Shown here piece after piece: positions 50,437-60,998 of a stretch of 64,000 nt of DNA. Each line of letters starts with the position of its first letter. Position 1 is the first letter of the stretch. Under the pieces are notes generated by a model, which was not told where the DNA came from, ran no database searches, and saw only the letters and a list, made by a program, of their open reading frames with translations. The stretch covers positions 558,001-622,000 of the forward strand of contig RCTD01000002.1 of assembly GCA_014898415.1 (NCBI GenBank). Reading direction: 5' to 3'. The position numbers and the translations under genes were made by a program. This DNA comes from Stromatinia cepivora. Lineage: Eukaryota > Ascomycota > Leotiomycetes > Helotiales > Sclerotiniaceae.

Positions 50437-53400
50437 CAGTAACCGTGCACTTATATTACCCCAAAACCTTAAAAACGCGTAAATTTCGCGAATTGAATTT
50501 CAATTCTCTTTATTATTTATTATCAATAGTATTACAATGTACTTCCAGAACCTTGAATATTGAAAAAGAATTAGTTTTTAAGTATTTTACTTTATATTTA
50601 TATAGCAAAATTATTAGCAAAGTTTCTAATAGCTTTAATCCTCATTATATTATAATTGATCTCAATTTCGAAGTACGAATTGTTCGTTATACTTTATAAT
50701 AAGATATATTATATAATAAAGGAATGAATCTATTTTATATTTTTCGAACTAGATTTTATATAGAAAAAGAAGAATATATACTAATTCAATATATTTGATT
50801 ATATCCAAAATCAATTTATATATAAATAAAAATAATTGTAGATTTTGTTGGATTTTGGATCATACCGTATATCTAAGTATGGGACTATACTATAATGGGA
50901 TTAGCCTGTATATGATTCTACTGAATCATATAATCTGTATAATAGCTTTTAGTTAGATAATCTTAGAATAATAAGGCTTTTTTATTTATTCAATATAATT
51001 TATTAATAGGTTATGAGTTCGGGTTTTATGTATTATTGTATAGTTTAGGGTTAGTTTTTCAGGATGAAAGATCAAGTCTTCGATAGATTCGGTAAAGTAG
51101 ATGAGCAAGGTCGATATAATTGAATGGGGAAGTCTGTTATACTAAATATATTAATAGAGTAGATGAGCAAAATTGATATAGTTGAGTAAGGAAATCTGTT
51201 ATATTAAATATAGTTAATAAAGTAAAGAATAGTTTGTATAATAGGTAAATAAAAGAGTCTATTATATTAAATATATTTGCAAAGTAGGATCGAGTAGGAT
51301 TATAGATTATTCAATGGACAAGTAGAGAAGTCTGTTATATTAAATATATTGATAGAGTTGAATTCCAATAATATAGTTAATGCAGAAAAGCCTGTTTTAG
51401 AAATTATTCAGGTAAAAGATGTTACCTTTTTATATCCTTTTTCCGATAATTCGAAAGTCAATCGATTTCTTCGATATCTCCTTTTCTCTTTCGAAAACCT
51501 TTTTGCTTTATATCGATGGCAACGATAAGAAATAAGCATTCTGTGAAGCAAAATAAACTTTTCGAAACTTTTCCAGAACAAGATTCGAATATTTCTGTTC
51601 TTCGAATACTTTCGATTCTTATATAGTTGATAGATTCCTTGTAGAAAATCTAATAGAAGTATTGGAGATTATATTTCTGATATAGTTTTTGGGGAAACTA
51701 TGAAATCTATATTTGTTTTTGTTTTAGGTATTTTGGGGGTTTGTTTTTAAGATCTATTGTATCTTTTTGTTCAATTTTAGATGATTGTAGATTTACTTTG
51801 CTTTTTGATTCTATTGAAATAGGTTTGTTAGCAAAATTTAAAACGGTCTTAAATTTTGTTTCTGGTATAGATTTAGGATCTATAGAAGTTGATTCTTGGA
51901 TTGGAACTTTTGGAATGATGAATTCGATATTTGTAGTATTTTTGGAATTTATTGTATTTGTATTGGGGAGATATTATTGTTTTTTGTTTTGAGGAATAAT
52001 ACTTTTGTTTTGGGGAAGTATTTTTTATATTCCTTTTGGGGATTTTCTGTTAGTATTCAATTCTTTCCTTAATTATTACTTTTTTATATTGTTATTGATA
52101 TCTTCGATATCTTTTTGTTTTTCTTTTTATGGTTATAATTACTAGTTTCGTTATCTTTTGATATATTGTTTATTATATATTATTTTAATATCATTTTGTT
52201 TTTATTTTTAGATTAGTATTATTTTGTTGTATTTTTATATTCAATATTTATAATGATAACTATATTGATGATTGTAGGGGAGAAGGAGAGTATTCTTGGT
52301 AAGGAAGCCGGAAGTGGAATTGGAGGCGATTATAGAAGGAGTCGGAGGTGGAATCAAAGGAGGAGATTGTATACCGGAAAATATATAGAGTGATATATTG
52401 GGAGGAGTGGATGATTATATTAGTAGTAAAAGGATATGTATTTATTAAGTTTTGTTATATAGTATATGGAGATCATTAGATATTTAGTTAAGTGTGGTAT
52501 TAGAGATTGATAGATATTATAGTTTCCTGGAGCCGGTAATAGTTTATCAATTAGTATATGGAGATCATTAGTATCTAGCCAAGTATGGTATTAAAGGTTG
52601 ATAGATATTATAGCTTTCTGGAGCTGGTAGTAGTTTATCAATTAGTATATAGAGATTATTAGTATTTAGATAAGTATAGTATTAGAGATTGATAAATATA
52701 GTGGTTTTTTGGAACAAGAATTATTAGTTAGTAATCTATTAATCATCCTGATTGGTAATTAGTTATATTCTTGCTATAAAGGGAAGAGTTATGGGTATGA
52801 TTCTATAGGATATATTGTTTTATTAAAGAAAGGCATCTGTATTGTAATATAGGGTTGAAAGCTTTAGTTTAATATAGTTGAAGGATTAGGAGTAGGAAAG
52901 ATGGATTTCCTTTAATTTTTATTATGAAAAAGGGATGCTGATTATTCTTTAAAGATTATTATATTATTGTAAAACGATTATTTTATTCGAATCTTGTTAG
53001 ATCTTGGATCTTAAAAGATTTAGTAAAGGAATGATCATTCAACGCTATTGGCTTTTTATTTTCAGGTTAACATTATTCAATTCGGTTTAAACTAATTATA
53101 GCATTTATAGTTTAGCCCTTTCTGCTTTTATATATGTTATGCTTTTGGGAGAGTATTGGATTTTGGATCATACTGTACATCTAAGTATGGGACTATACTA
53201 TAATGGGATTAGCCTGCATGTGATTCTACCGAATCACACAATCTGTATAATAGCTTCTAGCCAGATAACCTTAGAATAATAAGGCTTTTCCACCCACTCA
53301 ATATGACTTGTTAACAGATTTTAAATATAATATCTTTATTATTAAAAAGATTTTGAAGATTTATAAAATTATTAATTGAAAATATAAAAAGCGGTTGGAA

Positions 53401-54290
53401 CTTATCCAAATATATACGTTCAAGCGGTTTGTATGATACCTAGTATATAAGGAGTTGATAATGAAGGAATGGGGATTAATTATATAAAATGATAAATACT
53501 TTATAGAATGGGGGCAGAGTAAAAAAAAAGAATAGTATTTCTGTATTTCCGCTTAGAAATAGAAATCTAGAATGATTCAAATATATAATATAAATAAGAA
53601 TATAAAAATTATAATCTAAAAGAGCTTTTAAGATTTTAAAAGAAACAATCTATATATAATAAATAGAGATTTTGAGAATAAGAAATATGGATATAATATT
53701 AATTTATATTTTAAAGTCCTTGATACTGAGGTAGACTTTATTTTTGAAAGATTAAATTTAGAATATGAATTTATATAGGATAATATTTTTATTTATTATA
53801 TTCATAAAATACAGGATTGATTTTAAAAGAAAGGGATCCCAATATTGAAGGATTAACTTTTTTGTTCTCCTGGTTTCAATTCTATTAAATATATTTAATA
53901 AACTTTAAAAATGAGGTTATATAAAATATTTCCTGATATTATAATTAACAAAAATAAATCGAAATATATTAAATAAAGATTATAAAATTATTTACAAACA
54001 ATTTGGAATATATTAGATCAAAAATTATTCGATCAATTAGAAGTGAATATATTTAATAGAATTGAAATCTGTATTGTAATAGGGGATTGATATACAAAAT
54101 ATTGATTAATTGTAAGGCGATAAAGATTTGAATTTTTTGGGGGGAATAATATAAATATAAAACTTCAATATATTCAAATTTTAGATTATAATAATTAATA
54201 GTTGATTTTATAATTAAGTTGAAAGGTAAATATTGAATATATAAAAAAACTGAAATTAGGTTGTAGGGTAATATAAGTTGACTAGTACTG
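50437..54290. mobile_element. TA-flanked TIR DNA element T2, inserted in a family-A LTR, holding a nested TRIM
   Basis: The ends are inverted repeats of about 25 bp: CAGTAACCGTGCAC then TTATATTACCC on the left, and CAGTACTAGTCAAC then TTATATTACCC on the right when reversed (five mismatches). TA precedes and follows the element (50435-50436 and 54291-54292), and the intact LTR at 23505-23520 reads through with one TA. TA duplication and CAGT ends fit the Tc1/mariner-pogo superfamily. Without the nested TRIM it is 1.38 kb. A 106-codon frame at 50379-50699 starts outside the element and shows no transposase motif I recognise, so it is probably non-autonomous. Confidence 0.78.
50846..53316 (+). 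mobile_element. TRIM-like LTR element C (2.47 kb) nested in T2, TSD GATTT
   Basis: Direct repeats 50846-51008 and 53154-53316 (163 bp, TGTTGGATTTTGG to TTAACA) are flanked by perfect GATTT (50841-50845 and 53317-53321). The left LTR is followed by GGTTATGAGTTCGGG (primer-binding site), the right one is preceded by TTTTGGGAGAG (polypurine tract), so orientation is plus. The 2.1-kb interior has no gag-pol. It contains a fragment antisense to the family-B linker region (about 51715-51945). LTR length, terminal hexamers and PBS resemble family B, but the LTR body differs, so it may be mobilised by a family-B-like element. Confidence 0.88.
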
Positions 54291-54345
54291 TACCATCTAT
54301 TCCCCGATCCCTGAAAGTGCTCTATAATCATACTATCCCATGATA

Positions 54346-55294
54346 ATAGAATATACTCATTCCGAATAATAAGAATAATATGATTAATACGATCAATTAT
54401 ACCGATTAGATCAAATTGATCAAATAAATTTAATCGATCTATATATATATATATATTATATTTATTTTAAATAATAAAATCAATACAATAAGCAAGATCA
54501 ACTAGATCATTTTGATCAATTAGATCGATTTAATCAATTTGGTCAAATTGATTCAATCAACCAAATCAATCTAATCGATCAATATACGAATACGAATTCG
54601 AACACTATAAATTCATTAGTATATACGAAACTATCGAATTCATAGATATTCAAATAAAGAAACCTAAATTAATCAAATATCAGAATCATTCGAAATAAAG
54701 AATCTTTATAATACTCATCAAAATAAAATAATTGAAATGATGAATCTTTATTCAAATTGATAAATAGAAATAAAGTATTAATATATAAAAGAATTCGAAA
54801 AAGATATATAAGAAGATTATACCCTCAATATTGAAGATCAAGAATCTATATTCTAATAATATATACAATATCACTATACTATTCAACTTTTATTATTATA
54901 ATTTAATATTTGCTTATTCCACTATAATCTCCGAGCCACTACTTCTCAATTATAGAGTTTATCATCTTCAAATACGTGACCTCCAACAGATTCGATATTG
55001 TTTTTTGGTTCTAATTTCAAGATTCTTTTTCAAAAAATTCTATATCCATTGTTTTTCAAATGAAGAATCATTTTTTTAATCTTAAAAAGGCTTTCATTTA
55101 TTTCTTTTATTTGTCGATAGATAGAGTTAGTACCTAATGATTTTTGTATTAACATTCAATCTATTAATGTTTTTTTCTAAATTGAAGTTATCTTTTGTAT
55201 ATTTTGTATATCTTTTCTATAAGATAGATAATTATTTATTCGATTTTGAAGTATAGTATAGGGAATACTATATTCCGAACTGGTTCGATATATA
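54346..55294 (+). repeat. Repeat R, right half
   Basis: From 54346 to about 55080 this is the reverse complement of 2240-2970. It shares the ACTCTTATTATTC-like region, the TTGATCAA-rich stretch (54380-54580) and the CAATATTGAAGAT palindrome. It is less RIPed than the copy at 2060-3050 between 54900 and 55000. Similarity fades toward 55290. An 82-codon frame at 54831-55079 has no recognisable motif. Confidence 0.6.
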
Positions 55295-55299
55295 ACTAA

Positions 55300-55581
55300 T
55301 GTGACGCACAAGAGCCGTAGTAGAGCTGAATAAACAGGGTCAATTATGTTCCTTAGAATCTACAACTGAAGAATTATGGCTTGTAGGGAGCGACTAGATA
55401 TATATACACAAATACCCATTCGTGAGTTGCGGGGCTGTGCGCATGCGTTATTAGGGTCATCATTTTACCATACTAAATCGTATGATTCGTAACGCAGGTG
55501 CACAGACGATCAGCTCATTAATTGATATGAGAGATAAGAGGTATCACGTGATTAGCCTCCTGTGGTTCACGATTCGTGACA
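55300..55581 (+). repeat. Solo LTR type F (282 bp), TSD ACTAA
   Basis: It begins TGTGACGCACAAG and ends GATTCGTGACA, flanked by perfect ACTAA (55295-55299 and 55582-55586). It retains CpG and CpA sites and balanced composition, so it is young or escaped RIP. The reversed, heavily mutated copy is at 49369-49652. No internal region present. Confidence 0.87.
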
Positions 55582-56784
55582 ACTAACTCATTTACAATCA
55601 CATTAAGGATTTTAACAATATCATCTTCAGTATAAATATTCAGTATATTATAAATAATAATATGTTCAAATTTTAAATCGATTAAATAAATGATTATTGA
55701 ATTATTAAAGATTGAATAAAGAGGATTGTTTATTGAAAGATCTTTGAGAGGAAATTATCGAATCAAGTCTAAAAAACGAACTTTTGAGAGTTTTCGAAAA
55801 TCCTTTGGAATATTGTTGAAAACCTTTGAAATTTATTTTCAAAATATATATGAATTTGGCTTTGAAATGAATTTTCGAAAACCTTCGAAATTTATTTTCA
55901 AAATATATACGAATTTGTTTTCGAAATGAGTTTTCGAAAACCCTTTGTAATATTGTCGAAAATCTTTGAATCAAGAAAATCAAGAAAATAAGAAAAAAGG
56001 AATTGAAAAGATCTATTCGAAAGATATAAATATAATATATGAATTGAATTCTATTCTATTTTATGAAATTCGAAAGCGAATCTTTAAATCATATAAATTA
56101 TTTAAACAAAAGAACGAAAAAAACGAAAAGTATATAAAAAACCTTTAGAATTTTATCGAAAAATTAAAGAATTCTGAATATAAAAGTTGTTGGAAAGATT
56201 GAAGATATTGAAATTGAAGATATTGAAATTGAGATTATAATAAAGCCTTTGATATTATTTTTGAAGAGTATAATGAGCGAATTTATATATGATAATAATC
56301 GTATTTCTGTTTTCAAATAGAATTTTAATGGAATATTTGAAGTTTTTTCCTTTTGATAGAATACCAAACTTCTTTTAAAAGAAAAGGTGAAATTAGTTTT
56401 TGTATAATTCTGAAGGATCATTGATGAAAACTAATTGCAAATAATCGGATCTATATCGAAAAGTTAATATATTAATTGAAGACGAAATAGTATTTATATT
56501 AAATATATTATTTTGATATAAATTTGAATCGATATATTAATAAATATGTAATTTGTTTCTAGTAATTAATCATTTTTCATTTTTTTATTTTCAGGAATTT
56601 AGATTTTAAAGAAACAAAGTTCATATTCTTCTAAGATAATAGATTCTATATTTCAGATTTCAAAAGAAAAAGTAAGTTAAAAATCCCTCTCTTTATTATT
56701 TACCAAATTTACAGAATCATCAAAATCGATAAAGATATCGATTCAAAAAAGGAAACATCAATATCCTCTATTCATTATATTAGA

Positions 56785-56965
56785 AAGCATACTCAACGAA
56801 AGTATACCGAATTCGAATCGAAAATATACCGAATCCGAATCGAAAGCATATTCAACGAAAATATACCGAATCCGAATCGAAAATATACCTACCGAATCCG
56901 AATCGAAAGCATACCTATCGAAAGTATACCTATCGAAATCATACCGAAATCGAAATGAAAGTAGA
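56785..56965. repeat. Minisatellite of ATACCGAATCCGAATCGAAA-type units
   Basis: At least seven degenerate copies of a unit alternating AA(A/G)CATA and AAATATACC with CGAATCCGAATCGAAA. The unit keeps CG dinucleotides that the surrounding RIPed sequence lacks. Confidence 0.75.
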
Positions 56966-57433
56966 TCGAAATTGAATATATATATAAGGGTTTTTAAATA
57001 ATATTGAAGAGCTTTCAAAGAAATGAAAATGCTGAATTTTATAAAATGAAGATGTAAATATTATAATTTCATTATTGAAGAAGTTATTATAACTTTTAAT
57101 CGTTGTATAAAATTCTCCATTAGAGTTTCAGTTCGATTGATTATTATAGGGTTATAAATAAAGGAGTTAATGAGATTTGGAAGAGTTGAAAGGGTTTCGA
57201 TAGATCTATGATGATTTTACGAAAAGGTATATAATACAATATCGATGGTTTTACGAAAAGATATACAATACAATATCGAAAAGGCATACAATACAATATC
57301 GATGGAGACATGATGATTTTATAAAAGATATACGATACAATATTGAATGATATTAATTTTGATTGGATATTTCAACTTAAATGGTTTCACTTCAAAAGCT
57401 TTCGAAAACGAAAGCTTCGAAAAGGAGGGCTCT

Positions 57434-57805
57434 ATTACAAACCTCAACTACGAAACGAAGATTAATCGAAAACGGACCGAATTGTACACTAGTTTGAAGA
57501 GTTTTTATTTATATAAAGAGGAAATTCTTCAATACGATTAAGAAAGTAATGAAAAATCTTGATTCTAAACCCAAACCTATTGTTATTCAAATATTAACCG
57601 ATTCTTTTCTATGATTCTTATTACGAATCTCAACTACGAAACGAGGGTTAGTCGAAAGCGGACCGAATTGTATACTAGTTTGAACAGTTTTCATTTATAT
57701 AAAGGGGGAATTCTTTAATACGATTAGAAAAAGTAATGAAAAGTCTTGATTCAAAACCCAAACCTATTGTTATTCGAATATTAACCGATTCTTTGCTGTG
57801 ATTCT
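57434..57805 (+). repeat. 186-bp tandem duplication
   Basis: Units 57434-57619 and 57620-57805 align without large gaps (ATTAC(A/G)AA then CTCAACTACGAAACGA at the start, TATTAACCGATTCTTT at the end). In both, the same plus frame reads ITNLNYET, then RKRTELYTSL, then SF and LYK, with a stop at the same place. Confidence 0.8.
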
Positions 57806-58434
57806 CACAATTCTCACAACTATTATCATCAATATCAATAATTATATTTAAAATACTAAAACAATTATCAAAAAAAAAAAGTATAATTTATATAATTAAA
57901 AAAAAATATTGTGGTTTTTGGAATAATTTTATTATATTTGAAAATTAGGATTTTAAATTTAATAAATAAATCTTATTATAATCTTATTAATAATTTAAAG
58001 ATAAATTTATTTTCGAAAAGAAAAAATACTATTATAGGTTTATTATTTATTTCTAATTAATTTATATAAATACTTTAGATATTCATTTATTATATAATCG
58101 GCGCTCTTTTTAACACCTTCTTTCCTACTTTATAGAATATCATTATATTATCAAAGGCCTCTACTACTACCGTGATATATACTTTCTAGACCAATAAGAA
58201 TCGAGTTATGAAAGGTGTTTTAAAATATATATATTAGAAGGATTAGGATATTAAATCTGAAGTGCCAACAATTATACGATTACACGATCTCAAGTTTATA
58301 TGATCCGACGTGCTAACCATTACATACGCAAAAACTTCGAGCGAAAATAACAAAGAGCTAGAATTATAGCCAAAAAAGCATACAAAAAATATTGCAATGA
58401 CCCCTTCAACTATCAATCTTCAACTATCGACCTT

Positions 58435-58506
58435 ATCGTTGATCGACATTAGAGGGAGTTACTCGAGGTTTTGATTGACATTAGAGAGAGTTACTCGAGG
58501 TTTTGC
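58435..58506. repeat. 33-bp tandem duplication
   Basis: Two adjacent copies of GA(T)(C/T)GACATTAGAG, then GAGTTACTCGAGGTTTTG. Part of an AT-rich, otherwise featureless stretch 58260-58770 that also holds a tRNA-like fragment near 58258-58346. Confidence 0.7.
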
Positions 58507-58773
58507 GAATTGAATATTTGTAGATACATCGGTGTAATATTTAGATGAATATCAGAGTTTTGTTATACTGACGGAATGGATATATATTTATTTACTATAT
58601 TATAAAAGATTATTATGATTATTCGTGATCGTATAATTGTTGATAAATTGGATCTAATCTAAGATCGAATATAGTGAGCTATAGAGGTTTGGGGGTTTGC
58701 CTCTAAAAGTAATAAAAAATAACAAAATATCTTGAAGAAAAAAAAACAAAAAAAAGTGGTCTTTTAATAATCA

Positions 58774-58846
58774 ACCTTCTAATAGGAATCGAACCAATAT
58801 CTCCAGAATCAAAATCTGGTGTGCTAAACCATTACACCATAGAAGG
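58774..58846 (-). tRNA. tRNA-Gln (anticodon TTG)
   Basis: On the minus strand the sequence begins CCTTCTATGGTGTAATGG and ends TAGAAGG plus discriminator T. The 7-bp acceptor stem is perfect (CCTTCTA/TAGAAGG). The D-arm has TGGTTTAGCA. The anticodon stem CCAGA/TCTGG encloses loop TTTTGAT, giving anticodon TTG. The T-arm loop is TTCGATT with stem ATTGG/CCTAT, which has one T-T mismatch. No intron. The T-stem mismatch and the extra base in the D-loop could mean some decay, so it may or may not be functional. It lies at the edge of the right gene island. Confidence 0.85.
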
Positions 58847-59373
58847 AATTGCGTGATTGTACAATTGTTGATACGATGGATGTGATTCATATTTATAAAC
58901 TAATACAAATTTGAATGTAGCGAGGCCCCACAATAAAAAAATAAATGAAAATGAACTACGGGGTCGAATATATTACAATTATGTATTAATTATTAATTAA
59001 TCTATACAATCAATAACAAACTAAATCATATTGAAAGAATATCAGTATTTTTTTTATTGTTCATATATGTATGATTTGAGAACATCATCGTTTTGTAGGA
59101 TTAAAGCAATCAATGGTTTCCCCAATACCTTTCCTGGTAAGATTCATAAAAAGTTTCGCCATGACCATGATGCGACCAGAGAAGTACAAACCAGACCCCA
59201 CATCACAATCTGGGTCTATTCACACACTTGCAAGCAATGTCCATATTGTGATTGAGATTGATTACTAAAATAACCTCATGTATCATTCTATAATGTTCTG
59301 TAAGAGTCACTTAGCACTACCAGTTTCAACTTGCCCTTCCATGCTTAAATCACCTCCATACTCCTCATCACCT
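58847..59373. other. Intergenic, transition to GC-normal sequence
   Basis: AT-rich to about 59080, then balanced. A 74-codon plus frame at 59031-59255 has no recognisable motif. Part of this is probably the 3' UTR of the minus-strand gene that follows. Confidence 0.4.
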
Positions 59374-59928
59374 TCATCTTCTATGTATCTGTCCTGTGAG
59401 AAGTGTCGACCAGCCGGTTGCTCCCATCTCAGCAGATTCCACTTGTTGTGTTGTTGTAGGTGAGGACATGGCGTCTGGAATACCCTGTCTGTCATCATTG
59501 AAGTCTGATTCATCAGCTCTTTTCTCTTCTTCTTCTTCTTCAATCACATCAACCATCTTAACAGCCTCCCCTCGCCGCATCACCCCAAGTAGTCCCGCAA
59601 CATCCAGTATATCATCAACTCCTTCCTCTTCTTCCTTCTCAACCACACCAACCATTTGAACAGTTTCCCCTTGCTGCACTATTCCAAATGGTTCCGCGAC
59701 ATCCAGCATATCATCAGCTATTTTCCCTTCGTCCTCTTCAGCCACATCAGCCATTTCAACAGATTCCCCATCCCCAGCAACCGATTCACCAGTGCAATTA
59801 GATGGGGTTTTGGAATACTCCCGCTCAAATTTATACCATCGGTCTTCTGTTGCCCAACCTTCCTCTTCATTTCCTTCCATGTCAATATCCTGGCCTTGTT
59901 CTTCTTCCTCGTCCCTTTCAAATACGAC
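59374..59928 (-). CDS. Acidic repeat ORF, same frame as the upstream gene beyond a TAA
   Basis: This frame continues the reading frame of the 60562-59929 gene after its TAA (59931-59929) and stays open for 184 codons. An internal ATG lies at 59880. From that ATG, residues 38-70, 71-103 and 104-126 are three tandem units of 33 residues beginning GE(S/T/A)V(E/Q/K)M, with DD(M/I)LDVA inside, rich in Glu and Asp. No acceptor within about 90 nt of the GGGTAAGT donor-like site would keep this frame. So either it is a separate short gene, or the upstream gene once continued here and acquired a stop. A different frame reached by acceptor GGCCAG (stop near 59718) is an alternative last exon. Function unknown. 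Confidence 0.4.
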   Translation of the reverse strand, partial: VVFERDEEEEQGQDIDMEGNEEEGWATEDRWYKFEREYSKTPSNCTGESVAGDGESVEMADVAEEDEGKIADDMLDVAEPFGIVQQGETVQMVGVVEKEEEEGVDDILDVAGLLGVMRRGEAVKMVDVIEEEEEEKRADESDFNDDRQGIPDAMSSPTTTQQVESAEMGATGWSTLLTGQIHRR

Positions 59929-60562
59929 TTACCCTATCCACTTGAATTCCTTGATTTGAGTGTTAAATCCATCATCTGCATCCTGTTCTCTTTCCCCGGT
60001 CTCTCCCACATATCTAGCTGTTGTCTTCCATGGTGGAGCCTTCCACTTGATGTCTGGGAGCTTTGCTTCGAGCTCTAGAAAATACACGGAATTAGTGACA
60101 GGGAAAACATATTATCATTATGTTTGATACCTTACCATTGTCGTGTTCTATTAACGTCTTGTCTGGCTCCCACATAGCCTCCAAATCGACAACGTCGTTT
60201 GTTAATATAACAGAATGTCTTAACTCCATGGCCAGTTCTTGGATGTCGTGGGCGCGACCACTAGTGGTCACAAGTATAAATACTCGTCTGATAATTTGCA
60301 GACTGCTAGCAGACAGATTGATCTTTTGTGTTGTATTGCCTGTGGGTTGAGGGCGTGCGCCGAACTCGATACAAAGATTGATGAATTCTTGAGTCCGGGT
60401 TTTCAACTTTATCTTCTCTTTCGTATGGGCTCGTCCGTTCGTCTTCTTCTTCAAAATGTCCTCAAGAGTAGTTTTAATTTCAGCCAACTTGGTCGTCAAA
60501 TCATCAGCTTCAAATTGTTCTAACTGCTCCCGAAACTTCGGGTGCATAGCTTCTGCGCTCAT
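59929..60562 (-). CDS. Hypothetical protein, two exons
   Basis: Exon 1 runs 60562-60136 and exon 2 60074-59929. The 61-nt intron has donor GTAAGG, branch-like CTAAT and acceptor TTTCTAG. The product is 190 residues, starting MSAEAMHPKFREQLEQFEAD and ending KEFKWIG. I prefer the ATG at 60562 to the one at 60691, because the extra 43 residues would be encoded mostly by a CAAACAA microsatellite (NNKQQTT repeats), which is more likely 5' UTR. The N-terminal 60 residues look helical and possibly coiled-coil (LTTKLAEIKTTLEDILKKK). No domain recognised. It is divergent from the SNF2-type gene and may share its promoter region. The TAA lies in a perfect donor-like GGGTAAGT, so the true 3' end is uncertain. 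Confidence 0.6.
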
Positions 60563-60998
60563 GATGTCCAATTCAAAGAAAGATAAATCAGTGTAAAAGT
60601 GTAAAAAGTGTGTATGTTGTTTGTTGTTTGTTGTTTGTTGTTTGTTGTTTGTTGTTTGTTGTTTGTTGTTGGAAAGATTAATAAAATTCAACTAGACCCT
60701 CGATGAGGTAAATGTGAGAGTTAAGTGGCACTAAGATGGCGTGATATTATTCACTTTTGTGTGTATAACTCTCTCTTGATTGGCTATTTTGAGAGCCATC
60801 CTTCCGATCTTCGCAATCTTCACTTTCCAACATCTAGTTTGCTGCTAAGTTTCTTCCAAAACATAAGATAATTCCAAATCTTATTTCTGAGAAAGTATTT
60901 GGACAACACTCTAGATCTCTAACAACATACCCTGGATTAAGAAGTCCAATTTACTCCATCAAAGGATCGATCAACGACTAGGTCGTTATAGGCCCAAA
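60563..60998. promoter_or_regulatory. Divergent intergenic region between the hypothetical gene and the SNF2-type gene
   Basis: The two start codons are 436 bp apart and face away from each other. The region holds a CCAAT-type element (GATTGG at 60778-60783) and CT-rich ACTCTCTCTTG just before it, both common in fungal promoters. Assignment as a shared promoter is inference from position. Confidence 0.45.
60615..60671. repeat. 7-bp microsatellite (TTGTTTG)n
   Basis: About eight copies of a 7-nt unit (CAAACAA on the minus strand), just upstream of the start codon at 60562, probably in the 5' leader of that gene. Confidence 0.85.

Larger units (their letters stand above)
49653..54345 (+). mobile_element. 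Family-A element A1, 3' end with interrupted 3' LTR
   Basis: 49653-50179 matches 22735-23256 and 1225-1749, the end of the antisense ORF region and the polypurine tract (AGGGGGTG). The 3' LTR starts at 50180 (TGTCACAGAAAG), is interrupted at 50437-54290 by TIR element T2, and finishes at 54345 (CCCATGATA). The following ATAGA (54346-54350) equals the pentamer before the 5' LTR at 9870, and sequence beyond is the right half of R. This identifies it as the 3' end of A1. Confidence 0.8.
55587..58256. other. AT-rich stretch with minisatellites, no convincing gene
   Basis: Contains short imperfect repeats at 55740-55970 (TTTTCGAAAA and AAATTTATTTTCAAAATATA recurring), a minisatellite at 56785-56965, a TACAATACAATATCGA-type repeat at 57215-57345, and a 186-bp tandem duplication at 57434-57805. 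Several short frames occur on both strands (for example 55705-55983 minus, 56758-57018 minus, 57347-57541 plus), but they are low-complexity and follow the repeats. Bases 57860-58080 are almost pure A/T. Confidence 0.6.

Noticed and set aside
50379..50699. 106-codon frame as the T2 transposase
   Set aside because: It starts in the family-A LTR outside the element, is short, and shows no DDE/D or HTH pattern.
49369..55581. Inverted type-F LTRs as ends of one large element
   Set aside because: LTRs of one element are direct repeats; one copy has its own perfect TSD (solo) and the other sits at a scar, so they are independent.
1..58000. AT-rich block as mitochondrial or plasmid DNA
   Set aside because: Contains Copia and Ty3/gypsy retrotransposons with TSDs and RIP signatures, and is continuous with nuclear intron-containing genes.
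60136..60691. Start of the hypothetical gene at 60691
   Set aside because: The added residues derive from a 7-bp microsatellite (NNKQQTT repeats); the ATG at 60562 is simpler.
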